Source: Negativicutes bacterium
GTDB taxonomy: Bacteria; Bacillota_C; Negativicutes; Sporomusales_B; JARLHX01
Length of the DNA: 64,000 bases
Direction of reading: 5' to 3'
NCBI GenBank assembly: GCA_031292035.1
Contig: JARLHX010000387.1
Coordinates: forward strand, 122,343-186,342
In this document: in pieces, positions 51,098 to 59,825 of the stretch
How positions within the stretch are numbered: the first letter of the stretch is position 1
How the letters are laid out: every line of letters begins with the position of its first letter
Program-made: the position numbers and the translations under genes
Notes under the pieces: model-generated
The model's database searches: none
What the model was told of the DNA's origin: nothing
What the model saw: the letters and a program-made list of their open reading frames with translations, nothing else

Positions 51098-52414
51098 TTG
51101 CAAAGTTTTATTAATATCCAAAGTACAGACACCCTGGCAAACAGCCGCCAGGAAATTCTGAATAATGATTTGACGATTATGTCGTGCAGCTCGGGCACAT
51201 CATTTCCGACGACCAATCTGGTTGTGGGCATGTTTTGTCTGCGGACGGACCTGGGCACCGCCGGCCAGCTTTACCAATTAAAAGATTTATCCCCCACCTG
51301 GGTGCTAATCTTCGACCTGGCAAAAGTTTTCGTCGATAAGGCATACGTGGACGCGCAGGATGCGACCAAGGTCAGCACCACCCAGGTGGTGACGGCGCCA
51401 ACGGCCAACAAAATCCTGCAGCTGGACGCGAGCGGCAATCTGCCTGCCAGCATCACCGGCAACGCCGCGAGCGCGTCAGCTGTCGCCTGGGGGAATATCA
51501 CCGGCAGACCCTCCGCCTTCACGCCGCCGGTCGCCGCTGCCGGTGTCCTGGGCGGGGTCATTCCCGGTGCTGGCCTCGCCATAGATGGGAGCGGCAACCT
51601 CTCGGTCAGCGGTGGCACGTCGGGAACCTTCTCGGCTTCGACGCAGCCCTACCGCCGGTTGCCCGCTGGCACTTCGCCTCCCACCAACGGCCCGATCGAC
51701 GTCCAGACCGGCTCTGGCACCATCATTTCTTATTTCCACAACATACAAACCGGTGTGGGGGCGCAGACCACCACCTTTGCCTCTCTTATCCAGCAGCTCA
51801 TAAATCTTTCGCATTATCATTACATGGAGAAGCAGCTCTCCGTCGCCACGAATTGCTCCAATTGCTGCTTCGCTCCCGGCACCAAGGTGCTGATGGAGGA
51901 AGGCAATTACAAAAATATCGAGGATGTTGTGGTCGGCGATCGGGTAGTTGGCCTGGGCGGCGCCAACAATATCCTCGACACCTATGTCGTAACGCTCGGG
52001 CCGCACGCGAAGGTGGTCACGCCTCGCGACACCCGCGATCTCAAAATGTCCGGGCAGCATCCGATTTGGGTGCGGACCCCGGAGGGGCGCGAGTATTTCG
52101 GAACACACGACTTGCACCTATGGAAGCGCGACCAAAAACACGCCATCTATGCTGGCAAGCCCATGATCGGGCTTACAAAAGAGGACCCATATGTGATCCT
52201 AGACCCCACCGAATATGCCCACGTCACCGGCTGGAAGCGGCAGGAGTTCGTTGTGGACCATTCCTTCGACGAGAATTCGGTTTTGGTTCATCTGGTCGTC
52301 GATGGTAGTCACACATTTACTGCTGATGGGTATGTCGTCGCTGGCCGGGCGAACGATGAAGATTTCGACTACAACAACGTGAGATGGGAGGCCGTGGAAG
52401 ATGATTGTCGTTAA
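51098..52414 (+). CDS. Tail fibre with C-terminal Hint domain
   Basis: A 438-aa protein. TTG start with GGGAGG. Residues 1-250 are fibre-like; then NCSNCC257FAPGTKV opens a Hint (hedgehog/intein) domain: GTKVLMEEG, IEDVVVGDRVVG, SGQHPIWVRTPEG and TFTADGYVVAG. Cys257 is the expected nucleophile. The terminal His-Asn of true inteins is missing (YVVAG instead), so splicing is unlikely; N-terminal cleavage or covalent attachment, as in hedgehog-type Hint, is possible. Overlaps the next gene by 14 bases. Confidence 0.85.
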   Translation: MQSFINIQSTDTLANSRQEILNNDLTIMSCSSGTSFPTTNLVVGMFCLRTDLGTAGQLYQLKDLSPTWVLIFDLAKVFVDKAYVDAQDATKVSTTQVVTAPTANKILQLDASGNLPASITGNAASASAVAWGNITGRPSAFTPPVAAAGVLGGVIPGAGLAIDGSGNLSVSGGTSGTFSASTQPYRRLPAGTSPPTNGPIDVQTGSGTIISYFHNIQTGVGAQTTTFASLIQQLINLSHYHYMEKQLSVATNCSNCCFAPGTKVLMEEGNYKNIEDVVVGDRVVGLGGANNILDTYVVTLGPHAKVVTPRDTRDLKMSGQHPIWVRTPEGREYFGTHDLHLWKRDQKHAIYAGKPMIGLTKEDPYVILDPTEYAHVTGWKRQEFVVDHSFDENSVLVHLVVDGSHTFTADGYVVAGRANDEDFDYNNVRWEAVEDDCR

Positions 52415-53180
52415 AAGACCGCGCAATCCCGAGGACAGCGAATATTTCCAGATTGATGTGGTTAACGGCATCCTGGCTGTCACCTACCTGACGGCCGTCG
52501 AAGGTAGCCGCGCTCCGTTCACGGATGAGGACTTCACCGCTGCGGCCTCGACATCTGTTGTGCTGAACGACAGCTTTGCACCCAATTCGATGTATTCTCT
52601 TTACTTTACCGTGATGGGCGGGTTTTATTGGTCAGAGAGTTTCTCGTTCCTAAGTTCCCGCGATGGCGGTTCGCCGCTGCGGCAATTTTACAACGTGGAC
52701 ACCAAAAAGGCGCCGGCGCTTGAGCTATTCTTCGTTGATTCGGTGGATGAATATGTGCTGGTCAGCTATTACCCAATGGCGACCAGGGCGGCCGATGCGC
52801 TCGATCGGCCCAACAGCGAGGTGTTTTTCGCCACGGTCGCTGCGCTTTACCCTCAAACAGTTCCGCTCTTTACAAAGTTCAAGGCGCGGCGTGCTGTTGT
52901 ATCCTCCCTGGACCCGAACGACAGCATCGCTGCGCTGGAATCCCAGGTCGATATTCTTTCGCAGCTAGTCTTCTCCCTGCTTGATGCGATGCCGGACTGT
53001 TGCGGGGCAGCCAAGGTGGCCTTCCCTCAGCTGGACCAATTTAAGGCAGCGGTCCAGGCGACCAGCGTCTTAACGGTAAAAGGGGCGGCCGTGGCCATCC
53101 CTGAGCTGCGAGCGAAAAAGCAGCAAGTTCGCACGCTGCAGCAGGCATATTTCGCGGAGAAGGGCGGGCCTGGTGCTTAA
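52401..53180 (+). CDS. Unknown protein between Hint fibre and radical SAM gene
   Basis: A 259-aa protein. ATG with GGGAGG. No recognisable family; the N-terminal half is beta-rich and Ser/Phe-rich, and there is a MPDCCGAAK cysteine pair near residue 198. The C-terminus is helical and charged. It is coupled on both sides, so it is a candidate fibre component or substrate/partner of the radical SAM enzyme. Confidence 0.6.
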   Translation: MIVVKRPRNPEDSEYFQIDVVNGILAVTYLTAVEGSRAPFTDEDFTAAASTSVVLNDSFAPNSMYSLYFTVMGGFYWSESFSFLSSRDGGSPLRQFYNVDTKKAPALELFFVDSVDEYVLVSYYPMATRAADALDRPNSEVFFATVAALYPQTVPLFTKFKARRAVVSSLDPNDSIAALESQVDILSQLVFSLLDAMPDCCGAAKVAFPQLDQFKAAVQATSVLTVKGAAVAIPELRAKKQQVRTLQQAYFAEKGGPGA

Positions 53181-53182
53181 CT

Positions 53183-54217
53183 ATGAAAGTGTATGTCGTC
53201 CTCGGCGAAGATTGTAATTTCAGCTGCCGGTACTGCTTGCAAAAGCCAAACATGGCCGGCGAGATCGGCCGGATGTCTGCTAACTACGACAAGTTAATTC
53301 CTTTCCTAGGGGCGGTCGCGTCCTCAAAAGAAGACAGTATCCTTCTTTGGGGCGGCGAGCCCTTTTTATATTGGGGCGCTTTCCAGGAGCTGGTTCTGGC
53401 GATCCGCAAGTATAGCCAGGACGTAAAGATCGGCACGGTGACCAACGGGAGCCTACTGACAAGGAACAAAGTGGATTTCCTCAACCGTCATAGGGTTGGC
53501 GTCGGCCTGAGCCATGATGGGGTGGCGACGCCGATAACCCGGGGCTGCGACGTGTTTACCTACCGGGATCTGCGCGACACCTTTTTGGCGCTGAACCAAA
53601 AGGCAATTTCCTGCGTGGTCAGCTCTCTGAACCAGGACATTTACCGCGACATATGGGGTTATTACGACGGCCTCCTGGGTCCTAGCGTTCATGTCAATTT
53701 GGAGTTTATCAAGGATTGCAACCAGGCGGGTCTGGCGCATTTCGACTACAAGAGGCTGGCTCAAACCTTCGACGAAATAGCCGAGAAGTTTCTTTCCGGC
53801 GTTCGCCAGGGCCGCGCTGATTCGAGAGAGTTCGCTTTCTTTTTGCCTTTCATCCAACGGCTGCACAATCTCCAAAACACTCCGGAGGCGCTGCGGTTCC
53901 CATCGTGCGGCGCGATGCTACGAACAATGAACACCGACCTGGAGGGTTGTCTATATCTCTGCCACAATTCCGACACGGTCCTCGGGGATGTCAGCGATCT
54001 ACCGGCAGCCCGGGAGAAGTTCGAGGACTACAACACCTATTGTAAGCGGCCAAAGTGCAAGGCCTGTGCGTATTTCCCTTTGTGCGGCGGTGGGTGCCCG
54101 ATGCAGAGAGAGGAATCCAATCGCCTATCTTGTGAGGTCCACAAAATACTTTATAGCCATGTGTTCCGCGCTCTGGGGGTGCTGGCGAAGGAGGGGCAAG
54201 GTGATGGCGGAGTTTAA
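53183..54217 (+). CDS. Radical SAM/SPASM protein
   Basis: A 344-aa protein. The CNFSCRYC motif (C11, C15, C18) is the CxxxCxxC radical SAM site and GGEP follows. Residues about 243-325 form a SPASM domain with the cysteine series SCGAM, GCLYLC, YCKRPKCKACAYFPLCGGGC and SCEVH. Such enzymes modify peptides or proteins (for example anaerobic sulfatase maturation and RiPP cross-links). Two bases after the previous gene, so it very probably acts on a neighbour's product. Confidence 0.88.
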   Translation: MKVYVVLGEDCNFSCRYCLQKPNMAGEIGRMSANYDKLIPFLGAVASSKEDSILLWGGEPFLYWGAFQELVLAIRKYSQDVKIGTVTNGSLLTRNKVDFLNRHRVGVGLSHDGVATPITRGCDVFTYRDLRDTFLALNQKAISCVVSSLNQDIYRDIWGYYDGLLGPSVHVNLEFIKDCNQAGLAHFDYKRLAQTFDEIAEKFLSGVRQGRADSREFAFFLPFIQRLHNLQNTPEALRFPSCGAMLRTMNTDLEGCLYLCHNSDTVLGDVSDLPAAREKFEDYNTYCKRPKCKACAYFPLCGGGCPMQREESNRLSCEVHKILYSHVFRALGVLAKEGQGDGGV

Positions 54218-54482
54218 GGTCAGCGAGGCTACGGTGGGCGAGATTTTTGGTGTAATCCGGGCCATCGACCAGAAACTTTCTAACCTGTGCGGCAAGTTAG
54301 AAGAAAAAGAAAAACGCTGTTCGGACCACAACGACACCACAACCGACCATGAAAAACGAATCAGAACAATCGAGCTGTGGAAGGCTGGCCAGCAAGGAAT
54401 TTCCGGCGTTGCTCAGCGCTGGGGGCCGGTGATAATTTCGGTAGCAGTGGCCCTGTACATCGGGAGGGGAGGGCATCCCTAA
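54204..54482 (+). CDS. XhlA-like membrane-linked lysis protein
   Basis: A 92-aa protein: coiled coil (VIRAIDQKLSNLCGKLEEKEK) followed by a C-terminal transmembrane helix (PVIISVAVALYIG). Fits hemolysin XhlA-type proteins encoded beside holins. Confidence 0.65.
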   Translation: MAEFKVSEATVGEIFGVIRAIDQKLSNLCGKLEEKEKRCSDHNDTTTDHEKRIRTIELWKAGQQGISGVAQRWGPVIISVAVALYIGRGGHP

Positions 54483-54724
54483 TGCTCAGACGGTGGTTCC
54501 TTTTTCTGCACAATAACTGGGTGGGCGTCATCTTAACGATGACGCTCCTCTTGTTCTCCATCTTTGTGTTCGCTTTTTTCCGTAACGGCGAGTTCGGCAC
54601 ACATTACGACTTGGCCTCCTGCTGGGGCGGCGTCGGAGCGATAGCTACGGCTGCGGCTACCGGCTACGGTAAGTGGTGGACGGACAGCAAATACAATAGT
54701 GCCGATGGACAAAAACCGGATTAG
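54482..54724 (+). CDS. Holin-like membrane protein, 80 aa
   Basis: Starts in ATG overlapping the previous stop. Two hydrophobic segments (WVGVILTMTLLLFSIFVFAFF and the Ala/Gly-rich second). Placed directly before endolysin, so a holin role is likely. Confidence 0.6.
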   Translation: MLRRWFLFLHNNWVGVILTMTLLLFSIFVFAFFRNGEFGTHYDLASCWGGVGAIATAAATGYGKWWTDSKYNSADGQKPD

Positions 54725-54777
54725 TAACCAAAAAGCTCAGTGAGTTAATAAAATGAAATTAAGGGGGCTGTTAATAA

Positions 54778-55359
54778 GTGAAAGGTATTGATGTAAGCTA
54801 TCATAATGGGAATGTTGACTGGCAAGCAGTAGTCGACGCCGGTTACAAATTTGTTATAATCCGGCTGGGCTATGGGATTCGTCACCTTGACCCCAAATTT
54901 GTGGATAACGTAAATGGGGCTCTGGCGGCTGGACTTAAAATTGGTGTGTATTACTACAGCTATGCGCTTAATGTTGAAGATGCCAAAGCTGAGGCGCAGT
55001 TCGTGCAGGAAGTTCTACAAGAACATGGGGTGAATCCGGAACTTGGTATTTGGTATGACATGGAGGACGCTGATGGTTACAAGGAGCGCAACGGTATGCC
55101 TGACAATCAAACCATTACGGATATGTGCTCCGCCTTTATATGTTCACTTAATGAATCAGGTTGTTCACATGTTGGCATTTATGCTTCATATTCGTGGCTA
55201 ACAAGCAAAATTGACACTTCCCAGTTAGCCGATTATGTACCGTATTGGAATGCGCAATGGGGAAAGCGTAGCGATTTTCTGGCCGCCCAAATGTGGCAGT
55301 TTACGGATAGCTTAGATATAGGTGGCCAGACATTTGACGGAAATGAGTATTACGAATAA
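54778..55359 (+). CDS. GH25 muramidase endolysin
   Basis: A 193-aa glycoside hydrolase 25: GIDVSYHNGNVDWQAV, FVIIRLGYG and IWYDMEDAD with the catalytic acidic residues. Cleaves peptidoglycan for lysis. GTG start with AAGGGGG. No binding domain is present. Confidence 0.92.
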   Translation: MKGIDVSYHNGNVDWQAVVDAGYKFVIIRLGYGIRHLDPKFVDNVNGALAAGLKIGVYYYSYALNVEDAKAEAQFVQEVLQEHGVNPELGIWYDMEDADGYKERNGMPDNQTITDMCSAFICSLNESGCSHVGIYASYSWLTSKIDTSQLADYVPYWNAQWGKRSDFLAAQMWQFTDSLDIGGQTFDGNEYYE

Positions 55360-55371
55360 GGGGTTCTATAA

Positions 55372-55399
55372 AAGGCGGCTCAATTGAGTCGCTTTTTTT
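55372..55399 (+). terminator. Terminator after endolysin gene
   Basis: 10-bp stem with three G-T pairs, AATT loop, T-run. Confidence 0.7.
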
Positions 55400-55470
55400 T
55401 GATGAAATATGATCACGTAACAGTCCTGGCGCTGCTGGGGTAATCAAAAATAAACGGAGGTAATCTAACC

Positions 55471-55818
55471 ATGGATATTCAAAACGTGAACGCCGACGCT
55501 CCCTTCGCCCAGGCGCCCGCTCCGGCACTGCCGACAACCTCTGCACTAGAACAAGCAAAGGCGGACATTGCCAAAATCGAGGACGCAATCAAAAACCTGG
55601 AAAGCATCGGCGGCGATATTTGCGCCACGGAGCTGGTTATCCTGCGCCAAAAGCGGGATGATCTGATCGCTAAGGTTAAGGCCGAGGTCGAGAACATCAC
55701 CCAGGAAGCCGGACAAATCGAGCAAGCCTTCACACAGAAATATGGCACCGCTGTTGTGCATGGTGCCGAGATCGCGCTTCTGCTCACCATACTAGGCCGG
55801 CTGTTTGGGGTGATCTAA
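55471..55818 (+). CDS. Coiled-coil protein with C-terminal hydrophobic segment, 115 aa
   Basis: ACGGAGG before the ATG. Ala/Pro-rich N-terminus, coiled coil (DIAKIEDAIKNLE) and hydrophobic end (IALLLTILGRLF). Possibly a second lysis or membrane accessory protein. Its stop adjoins the next gene. Confidence 0.55.
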   Translation: MDIQNVNADAPFAQAPAPALPTTSALEQAKADIAKIEDAIKNLESIGGDICATELVILRQKRDDLIAKVKAEVENITQEAGQIEQAFTQKYGTAVVHGAEIALLLTILGRLFGVI

Positions 55819-56481
55819 ATGGCTGTTATCCAATGGATTATTGCTAACGAGAAAACCATCCTCCGGGTCATGGTCGTGCTGCTGGCCGCCGGCATTCTAT
55901 ATTTTGTCTGGGCACGCCTCCACCCGGCAAAGGTGGTCACTTTTGAGAGTCAGCAGCAGGCCTCGACACCAACCGGGGTGGAAGGGGCGGCCAATGCTGC
56001 GGAGGTTCCCATTTCGTCGGCGCAAGCAGCGGAGATAGCGAGTGTGATAAAGCACGACGCAGGTAAACCGCCCAATGCTGTGGTACAGACTAACGGTGCA
56101 AGCCTGATAGATACTGCTAAGAAAGAACTGCAAAAGTTCGGTGGACAATTTTCGATTGTCACCGAGCCGAAAAACCCAGCCATTATTCCGGCTCTTTCGC
56201 TAACCGGAAAGACAGTAACTTCCGCTAAAGGCGGAACCCTTTCACCCAATACGCCGGTTACGCTGAACCAATATAACATTAAGGCATATCCGGATCGTTT
56301 GATTCAGGTTGGGGGAAGTTATCAGGAATTGTTTGCTGCTTATAGCTGGAGGGTCAATGTCCCTAAAATACCGCTCATTGCACCGCGTGGCGATATCGGA
56401 TACTTGGGGGTTTACGGCCATGCGAACTTGGATAATCCAGGCATGTCGAGAATTGGGATCATATTAACCATACCTAAATAG
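55819..56481 (+). CDS. Membrane-anchored protein, 220 aa (spanin-like position)
   Basis: Begins at the base after the previous stop. One N-terminal transmembrane segment (ILRVMVVLLAAGILYFVW) with a long periplasm/outside-facing part. Location next to the lysis genes is like an i-spanin, useful only if the host has an outer membrane. Not recognised as a family. Confidence 0.5.
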   Translation: MAVIQWIIANEKTILRVMVVLLAAGILYFVWARLHPAKVVTFESQQQASTPTGVEGAANAAEVPISSAQAAEIASVIKHDAGKPPNAVVQTNGASLIDTAKKELQKFGGQFSIVTEPKNPAIIPALSLTGKTVTSAKGGTLSPNTPVTLNQYNIKAYPDRLIQVGGSYQELFAAYSWRVNVPKIPLIAPRGDIGYLGVYGHANLDNPGMSRIGIILTIPK

Positions 56482-56487
56482 AAAGCC

Positions 56488-56581
56488 CGGACTTTTAAGT
56501 CCGATAATAAGCAATTATGTTGAATTTAGAATCCAGTAATTAAGCGGCTTCGCAGGCATCAATGCCTGTGACAGCCGCTTT
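56488..56581 (+). terminator. Tandem hairpins after lysis region
   Basis: CGGACTT/AAGTCCG at 56488-56503, then AAGCGGCT/AGCCGCTT at 56542-56580 enclosing a smaller AGGCAT/ATGCCT stem. T-runs are weak. Confidence 0.4.
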
Positions 56582-56663
56582 GTGCTTCCAGGGAGGACAT
56601 ATTAAAAGGAGGGATTGCAATGTGAAATCAGCGGTATTTCCGTTTTATCTGCATATCGCGTTT

Positions 56664-56702
56664 GCTTTCTGCATAAAACGGTGATAATATTATGCAGAAA
56701 GC
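56664..56702. promoter_or_regulatory. Fic operator, upstream copy
   Basis: Perfect 13-base inverted repeat GCTTTCTGCATAA ... TTATGCAGAAAGC with a 13-base spacer, 24 bases before the Fic start. A matching palindrome follows the gene. Confidence 0.65.
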
Positions 56703-56725
56703 ACGATGGTAAGGCAGGTGATTGG

Positions 56726-57781
56726 ATGAAAACCTTTGATTACGGAAAGATACGGCAAGAGCTCTTTACACCTGATATAGTAAATCTTCTTTCCGCTATC
56801 CACGAGTATAAAGGCAAGCAGGAGCTGTTCATCGAAGCGCAGCCGGATGTGCTGAAAGCCATGCTTGAGGTTGCGAAGATACAAAGCACAGGGGCTTCAA
56901 ACCGGATAGAAGGAATTTATACATCAGAGGCACGATTGACGGAACTGGTCAGAGATAAGGCCGAGCCAAGAAACCGAAACGAGCAGGAAATTGCCGGCTA
57001 CCGGGAAGTGCTTCAGACCATTCACGAAAGCTACGAATATATTGTTCCCCGCTCTAGTGTGATTTTGCAGCTGCACAGGGACCTTTACTCCTATAATCCG
57101 TCTTCAATGGGCGGGCGCTATAAGAGTGCGGATAATCTCATTGAAGAAGTGGACAGCTTAGGCCAGCGCAGAGTCCGGTTTCAGCCATTGCCGGCTTATT
57201 TAGCGCCCGAAGCAATGGATAATCTCTGCAATACCTTTTTTAAGTCCTTGGATGAAGGTAAGGTTGACCCGCTACTCTCCATCTCCATGTTCATTCTGGA
57301 CTTTCTCTGCATCCATCCTTTCAGTGACGGAAATGGGAGGATGAGCAGGCTGTTAACTCTTTTGCTGCTTTACCGGGAAGGGTATATCGTCGGTAAATAT
57401 ATCAGCTTTGAGATGATCGTCGAAAAGACGAAAGAAGCGTATTACGATGCTTTAGCGCAGAGCTCCCTAGGCTGGCATGAGGAAAGGAACAGCTATGAGC
57501 CCTTTGTAAAGTACTACCTTGGCATCGTTTTGAATGTCTATAAAGAGTTTGAAAGCAGAGTGGAATATATTCGCGCCAAAGGAGTCACTAAAGCTGACAG
57601 AATCAGAAATATTTTTGCGGGCAAGATCGGTAAAATTACCAAGGCGGAGCTTTCGGTGTTATGTCCGGATATAAGTGTGACGACGATTGAAAAAGCGCTG
57701 TCCGATTTATTGAAAGAAGGCTATATTCTCAAGGTGGGTGTTGGACGAACAACCGCATATATTCGGAACCACGAAGAGTAA
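56726..57781 (+). CDS. Fic family protein with inhibitory helix and winged-helix end
   Basis: A 351-aa protein. The Fic active site HPFSDGNGRMSR starts at H197. An N-terminal inhibitory-type motif (TGASNRIEGI, near 56-65) suggests class II autoinhibition. The C-terminal 70 residues form a winged helix-turn-helix (GKITKAELSVLCPDISVTTIEKAL). The family AMPylates target proteins. Start at 56726 is chosen because it fits the fold and spacing. Confidence 0.88.
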   Translation: MKTFDYGKIRQELFTPDIVNLLSAIHEYKGKQELFIEAQPDVLKAMLEVAKIQSTGASNRIEGIYTSEARLTELVRDKAEPRNRNEQEIAGYREVLQTIHESYEYIVPRSSVILQLHRDLYSYNPSSMGGRYKSADNLIEEVDSLGQRRVRFQPLPAYLAPEAMDNLCNTFFKSLDEGKVDPLLSISMFILDFLCIHPFSDGNGRMSRLLTLLLLYREGYIVGKYISFEMIVEKTKEAYYDALAQSSLGWHEERNSYEPFVKYYLGIVLNVYKEFESRVEYIRAKGVTKADRIRNIFAGKIGKITKAELSVLCPDISVTTIEKALSDLLKEGYILKVGVGRTTAYIRNHEE

Positions 57782-57802
57782 AAAAACTGCATATTAAAAT
57801 TG

Positions 57803-57838
57803 TTTTCTGCATTTTTTATAGACGATTAATGCAGAAAA
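57803..57838. promoter_or_regulatory. Fic operator, downstream copy
   Basis: TTTTCTGCATT (57803-57813) and AATGCAGAAAA (57828-57838), an inverted repeat with the same TTTCTGCAT core as the upstream copy. Confidence 0.6.
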
Positions 57839-57847
57839 AGGTTGATT

Positions 57848-57877
57848 AAGGAGCTTCAATGATGAAGTTCCTTTTTT
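57848..57877 (+). terminator. Terminator after Fic gene
   Basis: 11-bp stem AAGGAGCTTCA/TGAAGTTCCTT around ATGA, then T-run. Confidence 0.65.
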
Positions 57878-57916
57878 GTTGCTCATTTTTGCATTCACAA
57901 TAAGGAGGATTTGCCG

Positions 57917-58070
57917 ATGTTAGTTCATCCGGTGGTATCAAATGAATATGAAATAGCCAGTCATATCATTAAGAATATGTTTCAAAAAGGTCTGATTTTC
58001 CAAAGAAGAATTCGAGAAAATCGATGCTGAAAACAAGAGGACATTTGCCGGCGGAACAGCGGTAAAATAA
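57917..58070 (+). pseudogene. Frameshifted SHOCT-like gene
   Basis: AAGGAGG precedes the ATG. The first part EIASHIIKNMFQKGLI continues in the shifted frame as SKEEFEKIDAENKRTFAGG, together a SHOCT-like domain often found upstream of phage or ICE recombinase genes. One extra base near the TTTT at about 57998 breaks it. Confidence 0.6.
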
Positions 58071-58191
58071 CTTGCTGTCACTAGCTTTCAGAGCTAACAT
58101 GACGTAGCTTCTAAATTATTGCGGGTAGATATTTCTTTGGCCGCAATATGTTTCCGCACACCTCAAAGTAGTAGAACAGAAGGGAGTAATA
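58071..58191. other. Short leader before recombinase cluster
   Basis: No gene seen; 120 bases leading to the recombinase operon with GGGAG at 58181. Confidence 0.35.
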
Positions 58192-59814
58192 ATGAAAAAG
58201 ATCACGACTATTAAAGCCTCCCCAAACCGCGATGAAACCGGAAAACAAATCACCAGGCTCCGTGTTGCTGCTTACTGCCGGGTCAGTACAATGCACGAGG
58301 AACAGCAAAGTTCTTTTGATGCCCAAATCAGGCACTACAAAAGTGTGATTGAGAACAACCCGGACTGGAAGTTTGCCGGCATTTATGCGGATGAGGGGAT
58401 ATCCGGCAAGACCAAGAAGAACCGGACAGAGTTCTTGCGAATGGTCAGGGATGCGGAAAATCACAAGCTCGATCTTATTGTCACTAAGTCAATCAGTCGC
58501 TTCGCAAGAAATACGACGGATTGTATTGAAACGGTTCGACTGATGAAAAACTGGGGCGTAGGGGTATTTTTTGAAAAGGAAAATATCAATACTTTAAGTG
58601 CTGAAAGCGAACTGGTGCTTACCATTCTAAGCTCAATCGCCGAGGAAGAACTTGCGTCGATGTCGCAGAATATTTGCTGGTCGAATCAAAAACGGTTCAA
58701 GCAAGGAAAACTGCAGTTGGTGACAGAGCGGTTCATGGGCTATGACCGGGATGGGAAGGGCGGGCTTGTGATTAATGAGGATCAGGCAGCCCTTGTTAGA
58801 AGAGTTTTTGATGACTGTATATCGGGCCTAGGGATTAACAGAATAGCAAGAGGCCTTGAGGCGGACGGGGTTAAAAACGTATCTGGCGGCACAAGTTGGC
58901 AACCATCAGTAATACTGAGAATGCTAAAGAATGAAAAATATGTTGGTGATGTCATTTTACAAAAGACGGTCACCGCCAACAGCATTACCTTCAAGAGAAA
59001 GCCCAATGAGGGTGAGGCGCCGATGTATTACATCAAAGATAACCACCCGCCTATTATTGAACGGGAGAAATTTGAACTGGTGCAAGAGCTTCTTGCGGAA
59101 CGCGCAAGGGGAAAAGGCTATAGTCCGGATATGGCCTGGAAATATCAGATCCGATACCCCTTCAGTCAAAAGATAGTATGCGGCAATTGTGGACGAAGTT
59201 TCAGGCATCTAGTCCGAAACTCCTCGTATCCATCAAGGCAGTATTACTGGGGGTGCGCCAATTATATCGAACGAAAGATGTCCACCTGTGATATGGGGGC
59301 GGTTAAAAACAATACCCTTGAGCGACTTTTTATAAGGGTTTTCAACAAACTTCTTTTGAACAGGAAAATCCTGACCTCCTTTGCGGCAACGCTAAGAATG
59401 GTGAACAGTGTTAAAATCGGCAATGGCCAGCTAAAGGAAGTGGATGTGGAAATTGAGGGTTTGTTAAAGCAGGAGCACGCATTACTCAAGTTATATCAGG
59501 ATGGGGTAACTGACAAGGCTATGCTTCGCATTGAGCACGAGGAGCTAGTTGGCAAACTTGGTCAACTCAGAGTGAAGCGTAGCGCCATGATTCAGCAAGT
59601 TGAAGGGCAAGATGACAGGCTAAAAAGAACGGAAGAACTTATCGCCCTATTTGCCGCAAGAGATAATCCGATTGAGACTTTTGACGAGGAACTGTTTGCT
59701 GCGATTGTCGACAGGCTGGTAGTACGGGAACGAGAATGTATTGTGTTTTGTCTGAAAAATGGAATGGAACTTGAGGAACGATACAAATTTTTGCGCGGCG
59801 ACGACAAAGTGTGA
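58192..59814 (+). CDS. Large serine recombinase 1
   Basis: A 540-aa serine recombinase. AAYCRVST with Ser32 as nucleophile, GISGKTKKNR, ISRFARNTTD, then the recombinase domain, a zinc ribbon (VCGNCGRSFRH ... CDMGAVKN) and a C-terminal coiled coil. Probable prophage integrase/excisionase. Confidence 0.9.
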   Translation: MKKITTIKASPNRDETGKQITRLRVAAYCRVSTMHEEQQSSFDAQIRHYKSVIENNPDWKFAGIYADEGISGKTKKNRTEFLRMVRDAENHKLDLIVTKSISRFARNTTDCIETVRLMKNWGVGVFFEKENINTLSAESELVLTILSSIAEEELASMSQNICWSNQKRFKQGKLQLVTERFMGYDRDGKGGLVINEDQAALVRRVFDDCISGLGINRIARGLEADGVKNVSGGTSWQPSVILRMLKNEKYVGDVILQKTVTANSITFKRKPNEGEAPMYYIKDNHPPIIEREKFELVQELLAERARGKGYSPDMAWKYQIRYPFSQKIVCGNCGRSFRHLVRNSSYPSRQYYWGCANYIERKMSTCDMGAVKNNTLERLFIRVFNKLLLNRKILTSFAATLRMVNSVKIGNGQLKEVDVEIEGLLKQEHALLKLYQDGVTDKAMLRIEHEELVGKLGQLRVKRSAMIQQVEGQDDRLKRTEELIALFAARDNPIETFDEELFAAIVDRLVVRERECIVFCLKNGMELEERYKFLRGDDKV

Positions 59815-59825
59815 GGTGATAATGA

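Noticed and set aside
51866..52414. Hint domain as a splicing intein
   Set aside because: The C-terminal His-Asn and the following nucleophile are absent, and no host protein continues after the domain.
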